Shown here piece after piece: positions 49,269-61,183 of a stretch of 64,000 nt of DNA. The notes beneath the pieces are model-generated. The model did not search any database. It was not told the DNA's origin and saw nothing but the letters and a program-made list of their open reading frames with translations. A program made the translations under genes and the position numbers. This DNA is from Heliocidaris tuberculata. Its lineage: Eukaryota > Echinodermata > Echinoidea > Camarodonta > Echinometridae. Every line of letters starts with the position of its first letter. Positions within the stretch are counted from its first letter, which is position 1. The stretch is from contig CM046845.1 of NCBI GenBank assembly GCA_025618425.1, positions 9,567,439 through 9,631,438 on the forward strand, written 5' to 3'.

Positions 49269-49406
49269 CAGGGGCGGCTATCCGGGGGGGGGGGGGGCGA
49301 CGGGGGACACGTCCCTCCGGAAATGTTGAAGACTGATAAAAATGTATATCAAATAATGAGTCACGCCCCCCCCCCCCCCGGCCGTGACAAGAAATCGCCG
49401 CTAATG
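49269..49406. mobile_element. Probable degraded hAT-like MITE
   Basis: Left CAGGGGCGGCTATCC plus a G run; right a C run followed by CGCCGCTAATG. The flanks AATGGGAG and CGTGGGAG match at 6 of 8 positions. Confidence 0.4.
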
Positions 49407-49475
49407 CGTGGGAGAGGGAGGGAGAGGGAGGGAGAGGGAGGGAGAGGGAGAGGAGAGAGAGAGAGAGAGAGAGAT
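49407..49475. repeat. (GGGAGA)n then (GA)n
   Basis: GGGAGAGGGAGGGAGAGG-type purine tract ending in (GA)n. Confidence 0.9.
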
Positions 49476-50138
49476 TGCTTATAATTTTTTTTTCTGTCCA
49501 GATCCATCATACAATATATTGTAAAAAGAAGCCACTAAGTATGGTAAGGAAAAGTGCTAAAAATAAAGAATATACATGATATACATGATGAAAAATGGTA
49601 GGTAGGCTACAATGTCATCTTGATTTGATATGCGCATTACAATTTTACAGGTGAAAGCGGCCCTATCATGAAGATGAATAAAAAATCTTGGAGACATTGC
49701 CCTTCTTCCTATATTAAGCATTCATGTGTCGTTGCTAACGTCTCGGAAGATGTATATTCGCGGGTCCGCCATTGTTGCCAGTAATCGAAAACGATTATAG
49801 TCCATTTAAACGCCGACAGTTCCTGTCACTAGCTTGATTGATGCCTTCCCCTCATCTTCAAAGGAGCCCGGACCCCAATCATTTGCGAGTCACATCCGCT
49901 AACTCATTACCTTCCATTAAATAGTGCACTAATTTCATCACATCTATTGTCACTATAACCCCAAAATGGCCCCCTTAACCTGCAGGTGTAGTGTATCTTT
50001 CACCAACTGTAATTAATACCCCGTTCTATTTCTTTTAATTTAAAGAGATGTGTCATTAATTACATAATATTACAACATGGTAGTTAGAGCGATAATTAAG
50101 CAATATTATTTGTTATAATACAACGATACCCCTATCAC

Positions 50139-50729
50139 TTAAAGGGAAATCCAACCTTAATAGCAAGTTGCTTTGAAAGAAAGAGGAAAAATCAGAGAAG
50201 CAGATTGGTGAAAGTTTGAATGAAATCGGACAAGCAATGAGAAAGTTATGAATTTTTGAAAGTTGAAATCACTATGCATATGGGAATTTCAAATTGGCCG
50301 AATAGGTAATGTCACTGTGATGTAGGTGTGGACAACTCCCCCATTCGCTCTAACACAAAAAATGACTAAACTGTCACTTTTTTTCAAAATGCATTACTCG
50401 GTAGGATCTTTTCGTTCATGAGGACCTATAACAATATGCTATCTCCAATATATTTTGAGTACTGCCCCGAGGGTAAAAGTGCCTCGAAGAAAACCTCAAA
50501 TTAATGATATTTTTGTGTACGACAAATGGGAGAGTTGTCCACAAAAATGTCACAATTGACTCACCAAATTGCCAATTTGAGATTCGCATAGATGTAGTGA
50601 TCTCATTTTTCAAACATCCATAACTTTCTTAGTCCTGTCCGATTTCTTTCAAACTTTCACCATCCTGTTTTTCTTATTTTTCTGCTTTCACACAAATCAT
50701 CTTATTACCAAGGTTGGATTGCCCTTTAA
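50139..50729. mobile_element. TTAA-type foldback element, family 2 copy b
   Basis: 591 bp. It begins TTAA-AGGGAAATCCAACCTT and ends AAGGTTGGATTGCCCT-TTAA, giving inverted ends of about 16 bp with one mismatch and an intact TTAA at both borders. Very similar along its length to 40014-40612. Confidence 0.9.
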
Positions 50730-51774
50730 AAAAAAAGGGGGTGGCACATCGTCCTTGTTCCTGTGTGGTTATTTTTCATGCTGTACATAAAAGGACCATG
50801 GATATGCATGTGGAATTAAAACAACAAACAAACAAGCAAAACTTACAAAAACATTTTAAAAACTTTTTAAAAAACACGGTAGAATTATTAAATAAAAATA
50901 GAAGATTGAATTACAATTAAGTGGAATTTTAGAATAATCTAGCGAAAGACAAAAAAGTAAAACAACAATATTTTGAAGAAAACATTCATGTGGACCAGAC
51001 AGCGTGCAGGAGGTGAGGAAATCAACCGTCGATCGCCCTTAGAACAAGGCCCGTGCCTGCCAATCTCCATTTCGGCCCCAAATTGATGACAAATTATTGG
51101 TTCAGGAAACGAAGAGAGGGCGTCAGCTTTAAATAGAGAGGACGAATTTTAGCTTATCTTTCCGTGTGTACTTTCATCTGGCGAAGGGATGAAGGACGAA
51201 ACGGACGGACAGAGAGAACTTTGAAAGATCAAAAATTATGATGAATATCATAATTGAAGGATATAAACTTGCTACGAGGACACTACATTTATCATAATGG
51301 TATTAAAAATGGTTTATAAATAAGTCATACAGGACTACTATTAAAGTCGTAGCTGTAGTCAAAATACACACTATTTGCACGCCCTGATGCTAGTCCCATA
51401 TCACAAAAAAATATATATTTTGTTATTGTGGTTAGGCGCGTTTGTCAAATCATTTTTGAATATTCTACGTCAACAATTTGTGAATTCCCAAGGTATGAGG
51501 GGTGCTTCTCCTATCCCCGGAATTGACGACCCTGACAGCCGTGGTTTGCAACAAGAACAACAATAACATGATTATCATGATGATCATCAAACAACAACCA
51601 CAAATACCCATTTAGCTAATTAATTAATATTTATAAGCCAGCTCGTCTTCATGATTATTGTAATTAACGCAAGTACAGTCATAATCTTTCTTTAAATTAA
51701 CAACACTGGCACATACTTTATACATGACAAACGATAGCTGTAGTTGTATTCAAGTAAACATATCCCCTAAAAAG

Positions 51775-51932
51775 AAAAGGAAATAAATGAAAAGAAGAAA
51801 AAAGAATGAAAAGAAAATGACAGAAAAGAAAAGAAAAGAGAAGAGAAGAAAAGAAAAGAGAAGGAAAAAAAAAAAAAAAAAAAAAGACAAGGAAAGAAAA
51901 GAAGAGAGGAGAAAAGAAAAGAAAAGAGAAAC
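51775..51932. repeat. (GAAAA)n purine tract
   Basis: AAAGAAAAG/GAGAAG repeats with an A run near 51868. Open frames here are Lys/Glu or Phe/Ser artefacts. Confidence 0.9.
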
Positions 51933-52012
51933 ATATTTCCTTTTTGTTGCAGCATCAACTAAAATTCGTGGTCCATGTTCAGACATAAAGGCCCTAAAGG
52001 ACACAGCCTACA

Positions 52013-52162
52013 TATTGTGAGGTTGTTGGTCAGTATTTCGACGAACACAAGACGGCAATGCAGGCGCCCCCATCATGATCGTTTGACACTAATTAACCGG
52101 TACTTAATTCTTTAACGAGGTCATTAGGTTCGGTAACATGCAGTGCCCGAGTGACCGATTAC
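52013..52162. repeat. 150-bp segment duplicated at 53941-54089
   Basis: ATTGTGAGGTTGTTGGTCAG ... CAAGACGGCAATGCAGGCGC ... CATGCAGTGCCCGA: the same order with about ten differences is found inside the hAT-like element 1.9 kb downstream. Confidence 0.9.
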
Positions 52163-52579
52163 TCCGGCCTGGTTCTAATTAACTCCAGCCTACAATTAAT
52201 AAAACTATGCAGCCAAGAGCACTGAACTGCAATAGTGCAATGGATCATTATTCTTCTGCTTCTTTACGTTGAAATTAATCGAATTTGGGATTTACAAATG
52301 AGAGCGAAAGATTCACAGAATATGGGATGTCGAAATGGTATGACAAATTGCGAAATGAGATTTAATGAATCCATTTTTCCCCTCTCTAGAATAAGTGTTT
52401 CATAAGCATATAACTTTGAAACAAAATAAATTTGATTAATGATGTAATTTTGCATCAGAGACACAGCGACGTACTTTTTGTTTCCTTCAAATTACTTCGA
52501 AGCAAGTTACCAAGAGAATATTAGCTTTTAAGGCCCTCTGATGCTTGAATTTTAGGGCAAATAATATAAAAAAAATAAC

Positions 52580-52832
52580 CATAGCGGGTCCATTATCATT
52601 TCAGGGAGGGAGGGGGGGGGGGGCACGGATCTCAAACATCGCAAACGAACGAGAAGAGAAACAAAAATTAATTTTCAGAGGCAGTTTTATGTATCAAAAT
52701 GCATTTTTTAAAAGGAGCCAAAACTAAACAAAGATTCTTTCCTGCGTACCGGAGAAAGCCTACTTTGGTTTGGGGGTGGGTGGCACGTGAAGCCATTTCC
52801 CATCCTCCTCCCCTCGACGGGACCCGCCACTG
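52580..52832. mobile_element. Degraded hAT-like element
   Basis: Left CATAGCGGGTCC followed by a G run; right CGACGGGACCCGCCACTG. The ends are inverse (CAGTGGCGGGTCC), but the flanking duplication is not clean. Confidence 0.5.
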
Positions 52833-53551
52833 AAATGAATGTAGCAACATGATTAAGAAAACAGATGTAGATCGAGGAAAAACGAATGCATTGACCCTGA
52901 CCAGCAGACGTTGGATGCATTGCCATTTTGTTTGGTAAATTTTGAAATGATGGCCTCCCATGAAACTTGAGACTTGGAACTTGAATTTCAAACTATGATT
53001 GTTATAAAAAAAATTTTTTTTAAAGCATTCTCGTAATAATGGAACATTAACTTCGAACCAAGGAGGTACTCTTTAATGCTTCCCAGGACGGACAAAAGCC
53101 GGGGGATTCATAAAGGACAATCGCCTTCTTTGCAAACTTGAACCTCGAGGGGATATTGAAATTTACCCTTCTCATTTCCTTACCCGGTTGATGTCTCACG
53201 CCATTTTTGTTTTTTTGTTTTGTTCTAAACCGAATCGTGCTATGCTCACATTTGAGTGACGTTGAATGTTCTACTACTGTACATGCTAATGGACATTCCA
53301 GACTTGTACAGTCACCCATTAACACCAGACTTCGACGCTGGTATGCGGTCACTGTCACGCGAAATCCTCATAGTCTAAAACGTACTTCGAACATGTCTTC
53401 ATTCAACATTCATATTTTGAAGTTTCTACACTTTACCAAAACGGGATTTTCACTATATCCTTCATCACAAAGGCTTCCATACCCAGCTTTATTCCACCTC
53501 ACTTTCCAAATATAACTGTTGCTTTACTCAAACAACAATAATTATTACTGC

Positions 53552-54138
53552 CAGTGGCGTACCCAGGATTTTTTAAAGGGGGTGTGTTTTACTCCAATAT
53601 TCTCGGACAAGCAAAAAAGGAGAAGAAGAAGAAAAAAAGGTTATCAGTATTTTTTTTTTTTTTGGGGGGGGGGGGGGTCTTTTTACTAAAAAATTATCTG
53701 ACAAGCAACAAAAAAAAAAGAAGAAAAGAGAGAAAAAAAAGGTTATCTGTATTTTTTTTTTGGGGGGGGTCTTTTTACTTCAAAAATTATCTGACAAGCA
53801 AAAAAAAAAAAAAAATGGTTATCAGGAATTCTAAAGGGGGGTGTTTAAATCCAAAGGGGTGTTAAACTTCAAAATAACACACAAAAAAAGGGGGGGGGTG
53901 TTTGAACACCAGAAACACCCAAAACACCCCCTTCCCCATATTATTGTGAGGTTGTTGGTCAGTGTTTCGACGAACACAAGACGGCAATGCAGGCGCCCCC
54001 ATCACAAACGTTTGACACTAATTAACAGGTTCTTAATTTTTTTAACGAGGTCATTAGGTTCAGTAACATGCAGTGCCCGAATGACCGATTTAAACTTCAA
54101 ATAACACCAAAAGGGGGGGGGGGTGTTTGAACAGCTGA

Positions 54139-54192
<54 letters not shown>

Positions 54193-54202
54193 TACGCGCA
54201 TG
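53552..54202. mobile_element. 651-bp hAT-like element with captured fragment
   Basis: Left CAGTGGCGTACCCAGGATTT; right CCGTACGCGCATG. It is flanked by ATTACTGC at 53544-53551 and 54203-54210. Inside are T-run plus G-run repeats associated with AATTATCTGACAAGCAA (three copies), a copy of 52013-52162 at 53941-54089, and a 51-nt C run (54141-54191). Open frames over it are low-complexity. Confidence 0.85.
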
Positions 54203-54591
54203 ATTACTGCACTTGAGATGTAGCTAATAAGATCGTTTGGACTTTTGATTCTGGCAGGAATTACGGCTCGTCACAAATTTATTATGGTTGACTGATGTAA
54301 GGCTATCCGGAATCAGACTTTGCTCTCGTGTCAATCCCAGACGATATACAACATCAGTATTTATAAACCAAGGCAATAATTTATTCACTTTTAAATCCCG
54401 CGCATTATTATTATTTTTTTTCATGTAACTATAGTATCAACAGAGTACTGAACTTTAAAAGCGTAACATAAAGTATACATGGTCAATATGTGTCACCTTA
54501 ATTAACCCACACGAATAGCTTTATCTTTTATTACACATTAAATAAGAGATCGAAACAATAAACAAAGAACAAAGGGGGCATAACTTATCAT

Positions 54592-54925
54592 AAATTCAAC
54601 GCGTTTGTTTTGGATACAATTAATATATAGCCAAGGAGTAATCACAGTTCTGTGATAATTCCTTGGTATATAACTCATCGTGTACGGACAAAGAAAAGCT
54701 AAGTTCCCACATGCAGAACGATCGTCTATCGGACTAATTAATGAAACAAATAAACAAGATATAATAAACAAATGACAAAGGAGTACATCTATAAATGTAT
54801 AGCTGGTAATTAATTCAACGCGTTTGTTTCGGATACAATACAATGCGTAGATTATTTTGTACAGACAAAGAAAAGCTAAGTTCACACAAAACTACCGTCT
54901 ATCAAATAAGTTAATCAAATAAATC
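54592..54925. repeat. Direct repeat pair, one copy with a palindromic insert
   Basis: TTCAACGCGTTTGTTT, GGATACAAT and ACAAAGAAAAGCTAAGTT occur in both 54592-54759 and 54812-54925. The first copy alone contains a near-perfect palindrome, 54624-54672 (CCAAGGAGTAATCACAG and inverse). Confidence 0.8.
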
Positions 54926-55055
54926 TAGCGAAAATCACCATAACAAACATTTTAAGAACGCTTGAGCAAATCAGGCGACGGGTAATAATTACTGATAAGG
55001 CGTAAGAAACAAAGCATTGCGTAATGATCAAAGGTTTAAAGCTGAATTGGTGGTA

Positions 55056-55594
55056 CATGATTAATATGTTCGTTTGTTTGCAAATGGACAAGTTATAGAA
55101 GTTGTGGACCTCAGCTGGCTCGGTTATTTAGTCTGAGAATTAAAGGGAAGCTTGAGTTCTGGGAAAGGTAAGAAATAATTTGTGAGCTTTCTCATTCTTA
55201 TTATGTTAGTTTGGAAGATGTCCCCTGAAAAGGATTGCTCTTCAAATGCTATCACATTCAAAATACAACCAGAAACAGCTGAAATGTTCAGGCTGAACAT
55301 TTACGTGTAGTCCCATATACATATTTCTGTGTGCAGTACATGTGAATCTCAGCAGGCTTGAGTCAATTTCTTATCATTTTGGTGATTCCAAAACCTTACA
55401 GCATACACCTAGTCTTATGTGCTATATAATCAAAATTTCCCAATTACTTTGAGACAGTTCTTGAACAGTCTCATGACCAGAACTCAACTTTATCTTTAAT
55501 ATGCTCGTTTGTTTGTAAATGGACAAGTTATAGAAGTTGTGGACCTACTGCCTGGGCTCAGTTGTTGAGTCTGAGAATTAATCGGTCAGTGGGT
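55056..55594. repeat. About 90-bp direct repeat interrupted by a TTAA element
   Basis: TCGTTTGTTTGCAAATGGAC, AAGTTATAGAAGTTGTGGAC and GTCTGAGAATTAA occur at 55068-55143 and again at about 55504-55581. The element at 55140-55499 occupies the junction TTAA. Confidence 0.85.
55140..55499. mobile_element. TTAA-type foldback element, family 3
   Basis: 360 bp. TTAA-AGGGAAGCTTGAGTTCTG at the left and CAGAACTCAACTTTATCT-TTAA at the right. Ends resemble families 1 and 2; the interior differs. Confidence 0.8.
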
Positions 55595-55697
55595 TTTCTC
55601 CTAAACCACTGGGCAAGATTATCAGGAAATAACTGTGCATGACTCATGCCAATTACATGCGTATAAACTAACAGGCATATAGGGATATTCTGATTGG

Positions 55698-56031
55698 CAT
55701 GGGTGTCGATCCCGGGGGGGGCGAGGGGGGGGGGGGGGGGGATGGCCTGTATTATCATCCCCCCAATATTTTTTGATAAAATAGATAAGAATTATGATAC
55801 ATTAACTTAAAACTAATAATTATCCAAGCTCTTTATGTTCGATCTTGAAATTCCATCACATTCTTTAATGATAAGTAAGGAAATAAGAAAGAAAATTTAA
55901 TCACACAGAAAACCATTTTGAGATGCTCTAAAATGCAAGTTTTATTGACAGATTTTTGAAAAAGTCCCTGGTGTGGGAGGGGAACCCCCCCCCCCCCCCC
56001 CCCAATCATGAACACGGATCGACACTCCCTG
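55698..56031. mobile_element. 334-bp hAT-like MITE with perfect 8-bp duplication
   Basis: Left CATGGGTGTCGATCC and a G run; right a C run, then GGATCGACACTCCCTG. Flanked by CTGATTGG at 55690-55697 and 56032-56039. Confidence 0.85.
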
Positions 56032-56039
56032 CTGATTGG

Positions 56040-57316
56040 TGATATTTTTTTGAGCGATCACAAGTGTAATTTACGTCGGCGTGCCAGTTTCAAATTACAA
56101 TATGGTAATTCATTTTCCTCATTATATTTCCCGATTTCTTTTTGTACGGTGTCCTCTACTGCAGGCTGTCTTCCAGGCGAAACGAATTTCTTCTTTTTCA
56201 TAAACCTAAAATCGAAATTGTTTTTAACAGGAAATAATATTATGGAGCACTTGCAAAAAAAAACCTTGTGGGTATATCATTAATTTCGTTTTCTTTTGTT
56301 GTTGCTACTGCATTCCCTTACATTCAGAAAGATAGATAGACAGATAGAGAGAGAGAGAGAGAGAGAAAGAGAGGGGGAGGAGAAAGAAAGACGGGAGAGA
56401 GAGATAGTGGAGGAGGGGAGAGAGAAAGAATGATAGAAAGAGAATGAGAGAGATATAAGAGGGCCTGGGAATATTGAAGTACAATCAGTGGGGAGTTATA
56501 AGTGAAGGCTCTGAAAGAAGAATGAATATCAAAAGCAACGTTTTACAGAGCACGTACGCTGTTCCGCTCTGACGCTGTTCCGCTCTGACAGAAGATGGAC
56601 TAAAATTTCATGACAAAGTGAAAAGCTATAGCCTACAATCACGATGGAAATAAATTATGGAAAATTAACAATATGTTAAAGTACTTTAGACCGGCGAAGA
56701 GACGCTTTTGCATCATATATTGCACATTATTAGTTTCCAAATTATTGTGTTCCCTCCGTCGGCATAGCTTATTCTTACCGGTAGTGAAATAACTCTTTGT
56801 TCGTGGTTAGTTTTCATAGTACATAAAACATCATGGTTCATGTTTTAGACATGATTAAGTAGGGGGCTGCCTATATAAAAACAAACAAACAAACAATGGG
56901 CTGATCCATGGCAACGAAGCTCGCGAGCAAGGTCAAATGACTACCAAAAGAGAGAAAGAGATAGAGAGAGATGTTTGTACAAAGGTGGTAACAGTTGTGC
57001 TTTTAAACCCTGTCGACTCACACTAATTAGCACTTTTACTAGTAACCATTCCCAGTTGAAAGCGGATAAGGAATAAACAATTATTTCCATCATTTAACCG
57101 GACAGACTCAGATGAGGACGCAGTATTTGGGGTCGACCTATTAAAAAGCAGGATAAACGGGCGGAAACCGGTCCGACAACCGAACGAGGTCCCGAGCTCA
57201 GAGTCAAAATAAACGCTTTCGGATATGACTGGAATGGATAATATTGCTTATACAAGACATGCACCCAACCGACATCGGAAGACCGCTGTAGGATGATCTA
57301 CTGGGGATGGGCTTGT
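56040..57316. other. Gene-free interval
   Basis: (GA)n-rich tract at about 56330-56460 and a duplicated CGCTGTTCCGCTCTGA near 56567-56588. No gene recognised. Confidence 0.5.
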
Positions 57317-57324
57317 GATGCATA

Positions 57325-57607
57325 CAGGGGCGGCGCTACAGGTGGGGGGGGGAGGGCAGAGGGGGCGACCGCCCCCCTATGATTTTTCAAGTAGTGAAAA
57401 AAGAAAAAAAAAGAAGAAAAAAGAAGAAAAGGAGGAAGAAAAGGGAAGAAAAGGGAAGAAAAGGGAAGAAAGAAGAAAGAGGAGTATTAAAAAGAGAGGT
57501 CTTAAACATATAACTCTATATTACCCCTGTTATTTAATGGAGAAAAAATATGACGTCATCTTTAGGTCGTCTTGCCCTCCTATCAAAATACCCAGGCGCC
57601 GCCCCTG
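57325..57607. mobile_element. 283-bp hAT-like MITE with perfect 8-bp duplication
   Basis: Perfect 12-bp inverted ends CAGGGGCGGCGC/GCGCCGCCCCTG flanked by GATGCATA at 57317-57324 and 57608-57615. The interior carries a G run and a (GAAAA)n purine tract. Confidence 0.92.
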
Positions 57608-57730
57608 GATGCATACATACTACACGAACACTGTAACCAAAGGAATTTCAAAAGTGCTTTAACTCCTAAACATCATAAACTGTGGGTGATTTTTGACATG
57701 TTTACAATGTTTATAATGTCTACTATAGTA

Positions 57731-58030
57731 CACTGTAAAAAATAACTGTAAAACTACAGGTTTTTTGGCCCTCGAAATTACAAGTAATTGCCGTTATTTC
57801 AATTTTACAGTCTTTTTCCTGTAAAACAACAGCAAGTTTGTTGGTTTACCGGAAATCAGCATATATTTACAATCGCCTAACAAACTTGCTGTTGTTTTAC
57901 AGGAAAAAGACTGTAATGTTATGTCGGGCGATTGTAAATATATGCTGATTTCCGGTAAAAAAAAAAAAACAACAACAACAAAAACCTGGAAAACCCAGAA
58001 TTCCTGGCAATTTTTTTTTTTTTTACAGTG
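57731..58030. mobile_element. 300-bp TA-flanked MITE with interleaved inverted repeats
   Basis: Ends CACTGTAAAAA and TTTTTACAGTG with TA on both sides (57729-57730, 58031-58032), as for Tc1/mariner-type or similar elements. The interior holds two perfect inverted-repeat pairs: A 57805-57842 with A' 57879-57916, and B 57845-57877 with B' 57927-57959. Confidence 0.88.
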
Positions 58031-59106
58031 TATATGATTTTACACTTACAGGGCTCGCACATACTTATCAATTATCGGTTGAACTATATAAATTTTGATA
58101 ACTGTATAGGCCTGTATAGTGTAAGAATACTTGAAATTTGAAATCGTAATAACAAGCTTTTATTAAAAAAAAATAAAAAATAAGGAAAGGAAAGAAAAAG
58201 GAAAAGGTATCTTAATTTACACATTTTGCCTACAAGGCCAAGGTACTCCAACTAACTTTTAAAACAACAATCACGGATACGCCGACAGAAATTTTGAATG
58301 GAAATGATACGCCATCCTTAAAAAAAGACGCCCTATATATTTCGCCTTTATAGCCGTACACTTTAAATTTATTTCGAATTGGACAGCAGACAGTTACAGA
58401 TGTGGGTAGATGGTTTGAAGATGGTTTCAAATGACTTTAGTAAACATCGTTGAACGTTCCTTTGCGTCTGACCATGCTGTGTTTCTCCAAGGTGTCTTGT
58501 TAGGACGATGTATCCATTCATCAAAGTTTGGAGAAACAACAATGCTCGTTTAGGTTTTAAACAAGCGAACATAATCACTTCTAGCAAGGAATAAATTTCA
58601 TCAAAGGGTTTTATTGAAAGCGAAGTGGGTGGGATGAAGAAGAAAATAGATAACAACGACTGACTTGACTTGCGAGTCAACCCGAGATGGCCTTGGTTTG
58701 AACAATAACTACTAGTATTGCTCTCTAAAAAGAATCGAGTGATCTCTGACGTCTCTCCCGGGGGACTGCATATAGAGTAAAAATTAAATCTTTTCTTCAG
58801 AGAGCAATCGATATATATTCAATCCATATATTCACTCCTAAACAAGTAATCACTGACGTGACTCCCGGAGGAGTGAAAATAGAGTGAAAATTCACTCGTT
58901 AGGTGCTATGAATGCACAAAATCACGACAATAACAGAATCGCTAGATGGATCATATAACACTAATTTTTCGTCTTACAAAATTAATGGCTGTTTGATACT
59001 ATATAATGAAAATTATTCCTCTTGGGGGAAAGTCAGCCGTTGCTATATGGAATGTATCCAAGCGCTTTCTCATGACTTCGTTGTATTTATAGCTCTGGCA
59101 ACCATT

Positions 59107-59138
<32 letters not shown>

Positions 59139-59748
59139 ATTTTATTTCCACACGGTAAAAAACCAAAACAGATACAAAGTCTGATTTGCATTGGGGCCGT
59201 GCCATACACAAATATACAAACTAAAAGGCACCCAATTAAAATACATAAATCACATCGGAAACATATTTATACAAGATAAAAAAAGAGTAAAAACTGGGTC
59301 AAATGAGTACAAAATAATTAAAATTAATACAAGCATACGCATAGTTAAAGAAATTCTAATCATAATTACTTAATACGTGTAATAACATATATATGAATAC
59401 AGATAATGCAAATACTGGTAATACATATAAAGGCCAGATTATATAATACTCAGATACACGATTGAACACGTCCCTTCATACATTCAATCAGTTGACCAAA
59501 CTCTACACAAACACACACATATACACACCCACACACACACACACGCACACACACACACACGCACACACACACTCGAACACCCAATCAAGTAAACTTTCAC
59601 ATTCATCAACCTACTCCACATCAACACATACAAATCTCTACATACCACACACAAGCACATCAGGCAGTAAAGTCAAGTAAAGTTACAATGCAGAAAACAG
59701 AAGAAATAAATGATAAATTGCAAAATTTAGACGAATTCCCCCCCCCCC

Positions 59749-59794
<46 letters not shown>

Positions 59795-60100
59795 TCTCAT
59801 AGTTTCATAAATATACACACTATCACAGTAGCCCAGCCAAGGACCTCCTTGCATGCCTTGCATGCCTAGTACCTCTTTGGCCCGACCCATTTGGTACACC
59901 CGGGTTGAGAGAGACAATTTGTACATGAAATGCCTTGTCTGTGGACACATTAATACCACACCGGGTACGGAATCGAGATGCAACAGCATGACTGCAAGTC
60001 ATCAGTCCGCTAAATAAATCCTAGGCCCCGTACATGAAATGTTTTGTTTTGTTGTTGTTGTTTTGTTTTGTCTTGTTTTGTTTTTCTTTGACCCATAAAG
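58031..60100. other. Gene-free interval with simple repeats
   Basis: (GATA)n at about 59105-59138, (CA)n at about 59505-59573, and a long C run with one T at 59737-59793. The 59125-59700 stretch, beginning TTTTATTTCCACACGG, may be a reversed LINE 3' region. No host gene recognised. Confidence 0.5.
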
Positions 60101-60305
60101 TACACTCTAAAAACTCAAGTGTTAAATTTACATTTAAAAGGTTGGAGGAGTGACGACATTTTCAAAAATGGTAAATTAACACTTTCAAAAATGCTGGATG
60201 TAACCTTTATACTGTTCAACAGTGCACCCAGCATGTAATAAAAGTGTTAATTTACATTTTGAAAATGTCACTCCTCCAACATAACATTCGAGTTTTTAGA
60301 GTGTA
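60101..60305. mobile_element. 205-bp hairpin MITE with TACACTCTAAAAACTC ends
   Basis: Perfect 16-bp inverted ends that include TA at each border. The interior folds back almost entirely (GGAGGAGTGAC ... GTCACTCCTCC) with a loop around ACTGTTCAACAGTGCAC. Confidence 0.9.
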
Positions 60306-61183
60306 CACGTAGGCCTGTACATATTCACTCTGATGAACAGCAAGAACATCAATACTGCAATATTAATAAATCTGGATTGTCTGCATCTATACAACTAACA
60401 AGCCTGCCGCAAGGGACATGCGGGAAGATCCACTTTGCTATTTCCTTCCGATGTCGCTTATGAACGATGGCGTAGTGCCTAGATTCAATGACGGCTGCAT
60501 GTACATTTAGTACTAGTATAATATGTTATGGGAACAGCGTGAGAACATACTGTAATGCTTGCCGTTCAAGTACGTACTGCGACACATTTTGTGAAAGAAG
60601 TTGTCTCCTAGCTCCTCCATTCATGCACGGTCCGGTGGGACAAAACAACACCCTGAGCATGCTGAGGTTTAGAAACTAAACATGAACATGATGAACGCCA
60701 ACACCCTGACGCTTTTCTGTTTTCTTCTGCTCGGTGTGGGTGTCATTGACTAGAATGAATAGAGAACAACCCTCAACTTATACAATCATCATTCAAAGTC
60801 ATCTTGAGCAAAACAATGAAGATTTGCATCGCGTATGGTTTCCAAAATTACAATTTGTTTAAAAGCGTTTTTCTCTCTAAACACTCTCCTAGATTAGGCA
60901 CTATCAAGAAATTAACACACCCGTGGTCATGACCATGATCTGATGAGATTACAGACATCAATTCGGACACGAAGGTGTGAGCTTTATAGAGAACAACAGA
61001 CAACGCACTTACATGCAGTTCCGGGTTTCAAGACTAATTTAGTAACTGACTTCTTTTTTTTTTCTTTTTTTTTAAACACATTCACACTTTTAGAAACACA
61101 CTCAGTCACCCACACACATCATCACATATTCACATATCAAGATGCCAAATACGATTTATTTAATGTACGATAAGATAACTTAG
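60306..61183. other. Gene-free interval
   Basis: Mixed sequence with a T run near 61052 and CA-rich stretch near 61100. No gene seen. Confidence 0.5.

Noticed and set aside
53554..54104. Two plus-strand frames with Lys/Phe/Gly-rich products
   Set aside because: They lie inside the hAT-like element and come from its A-, T- and G-run repeats.
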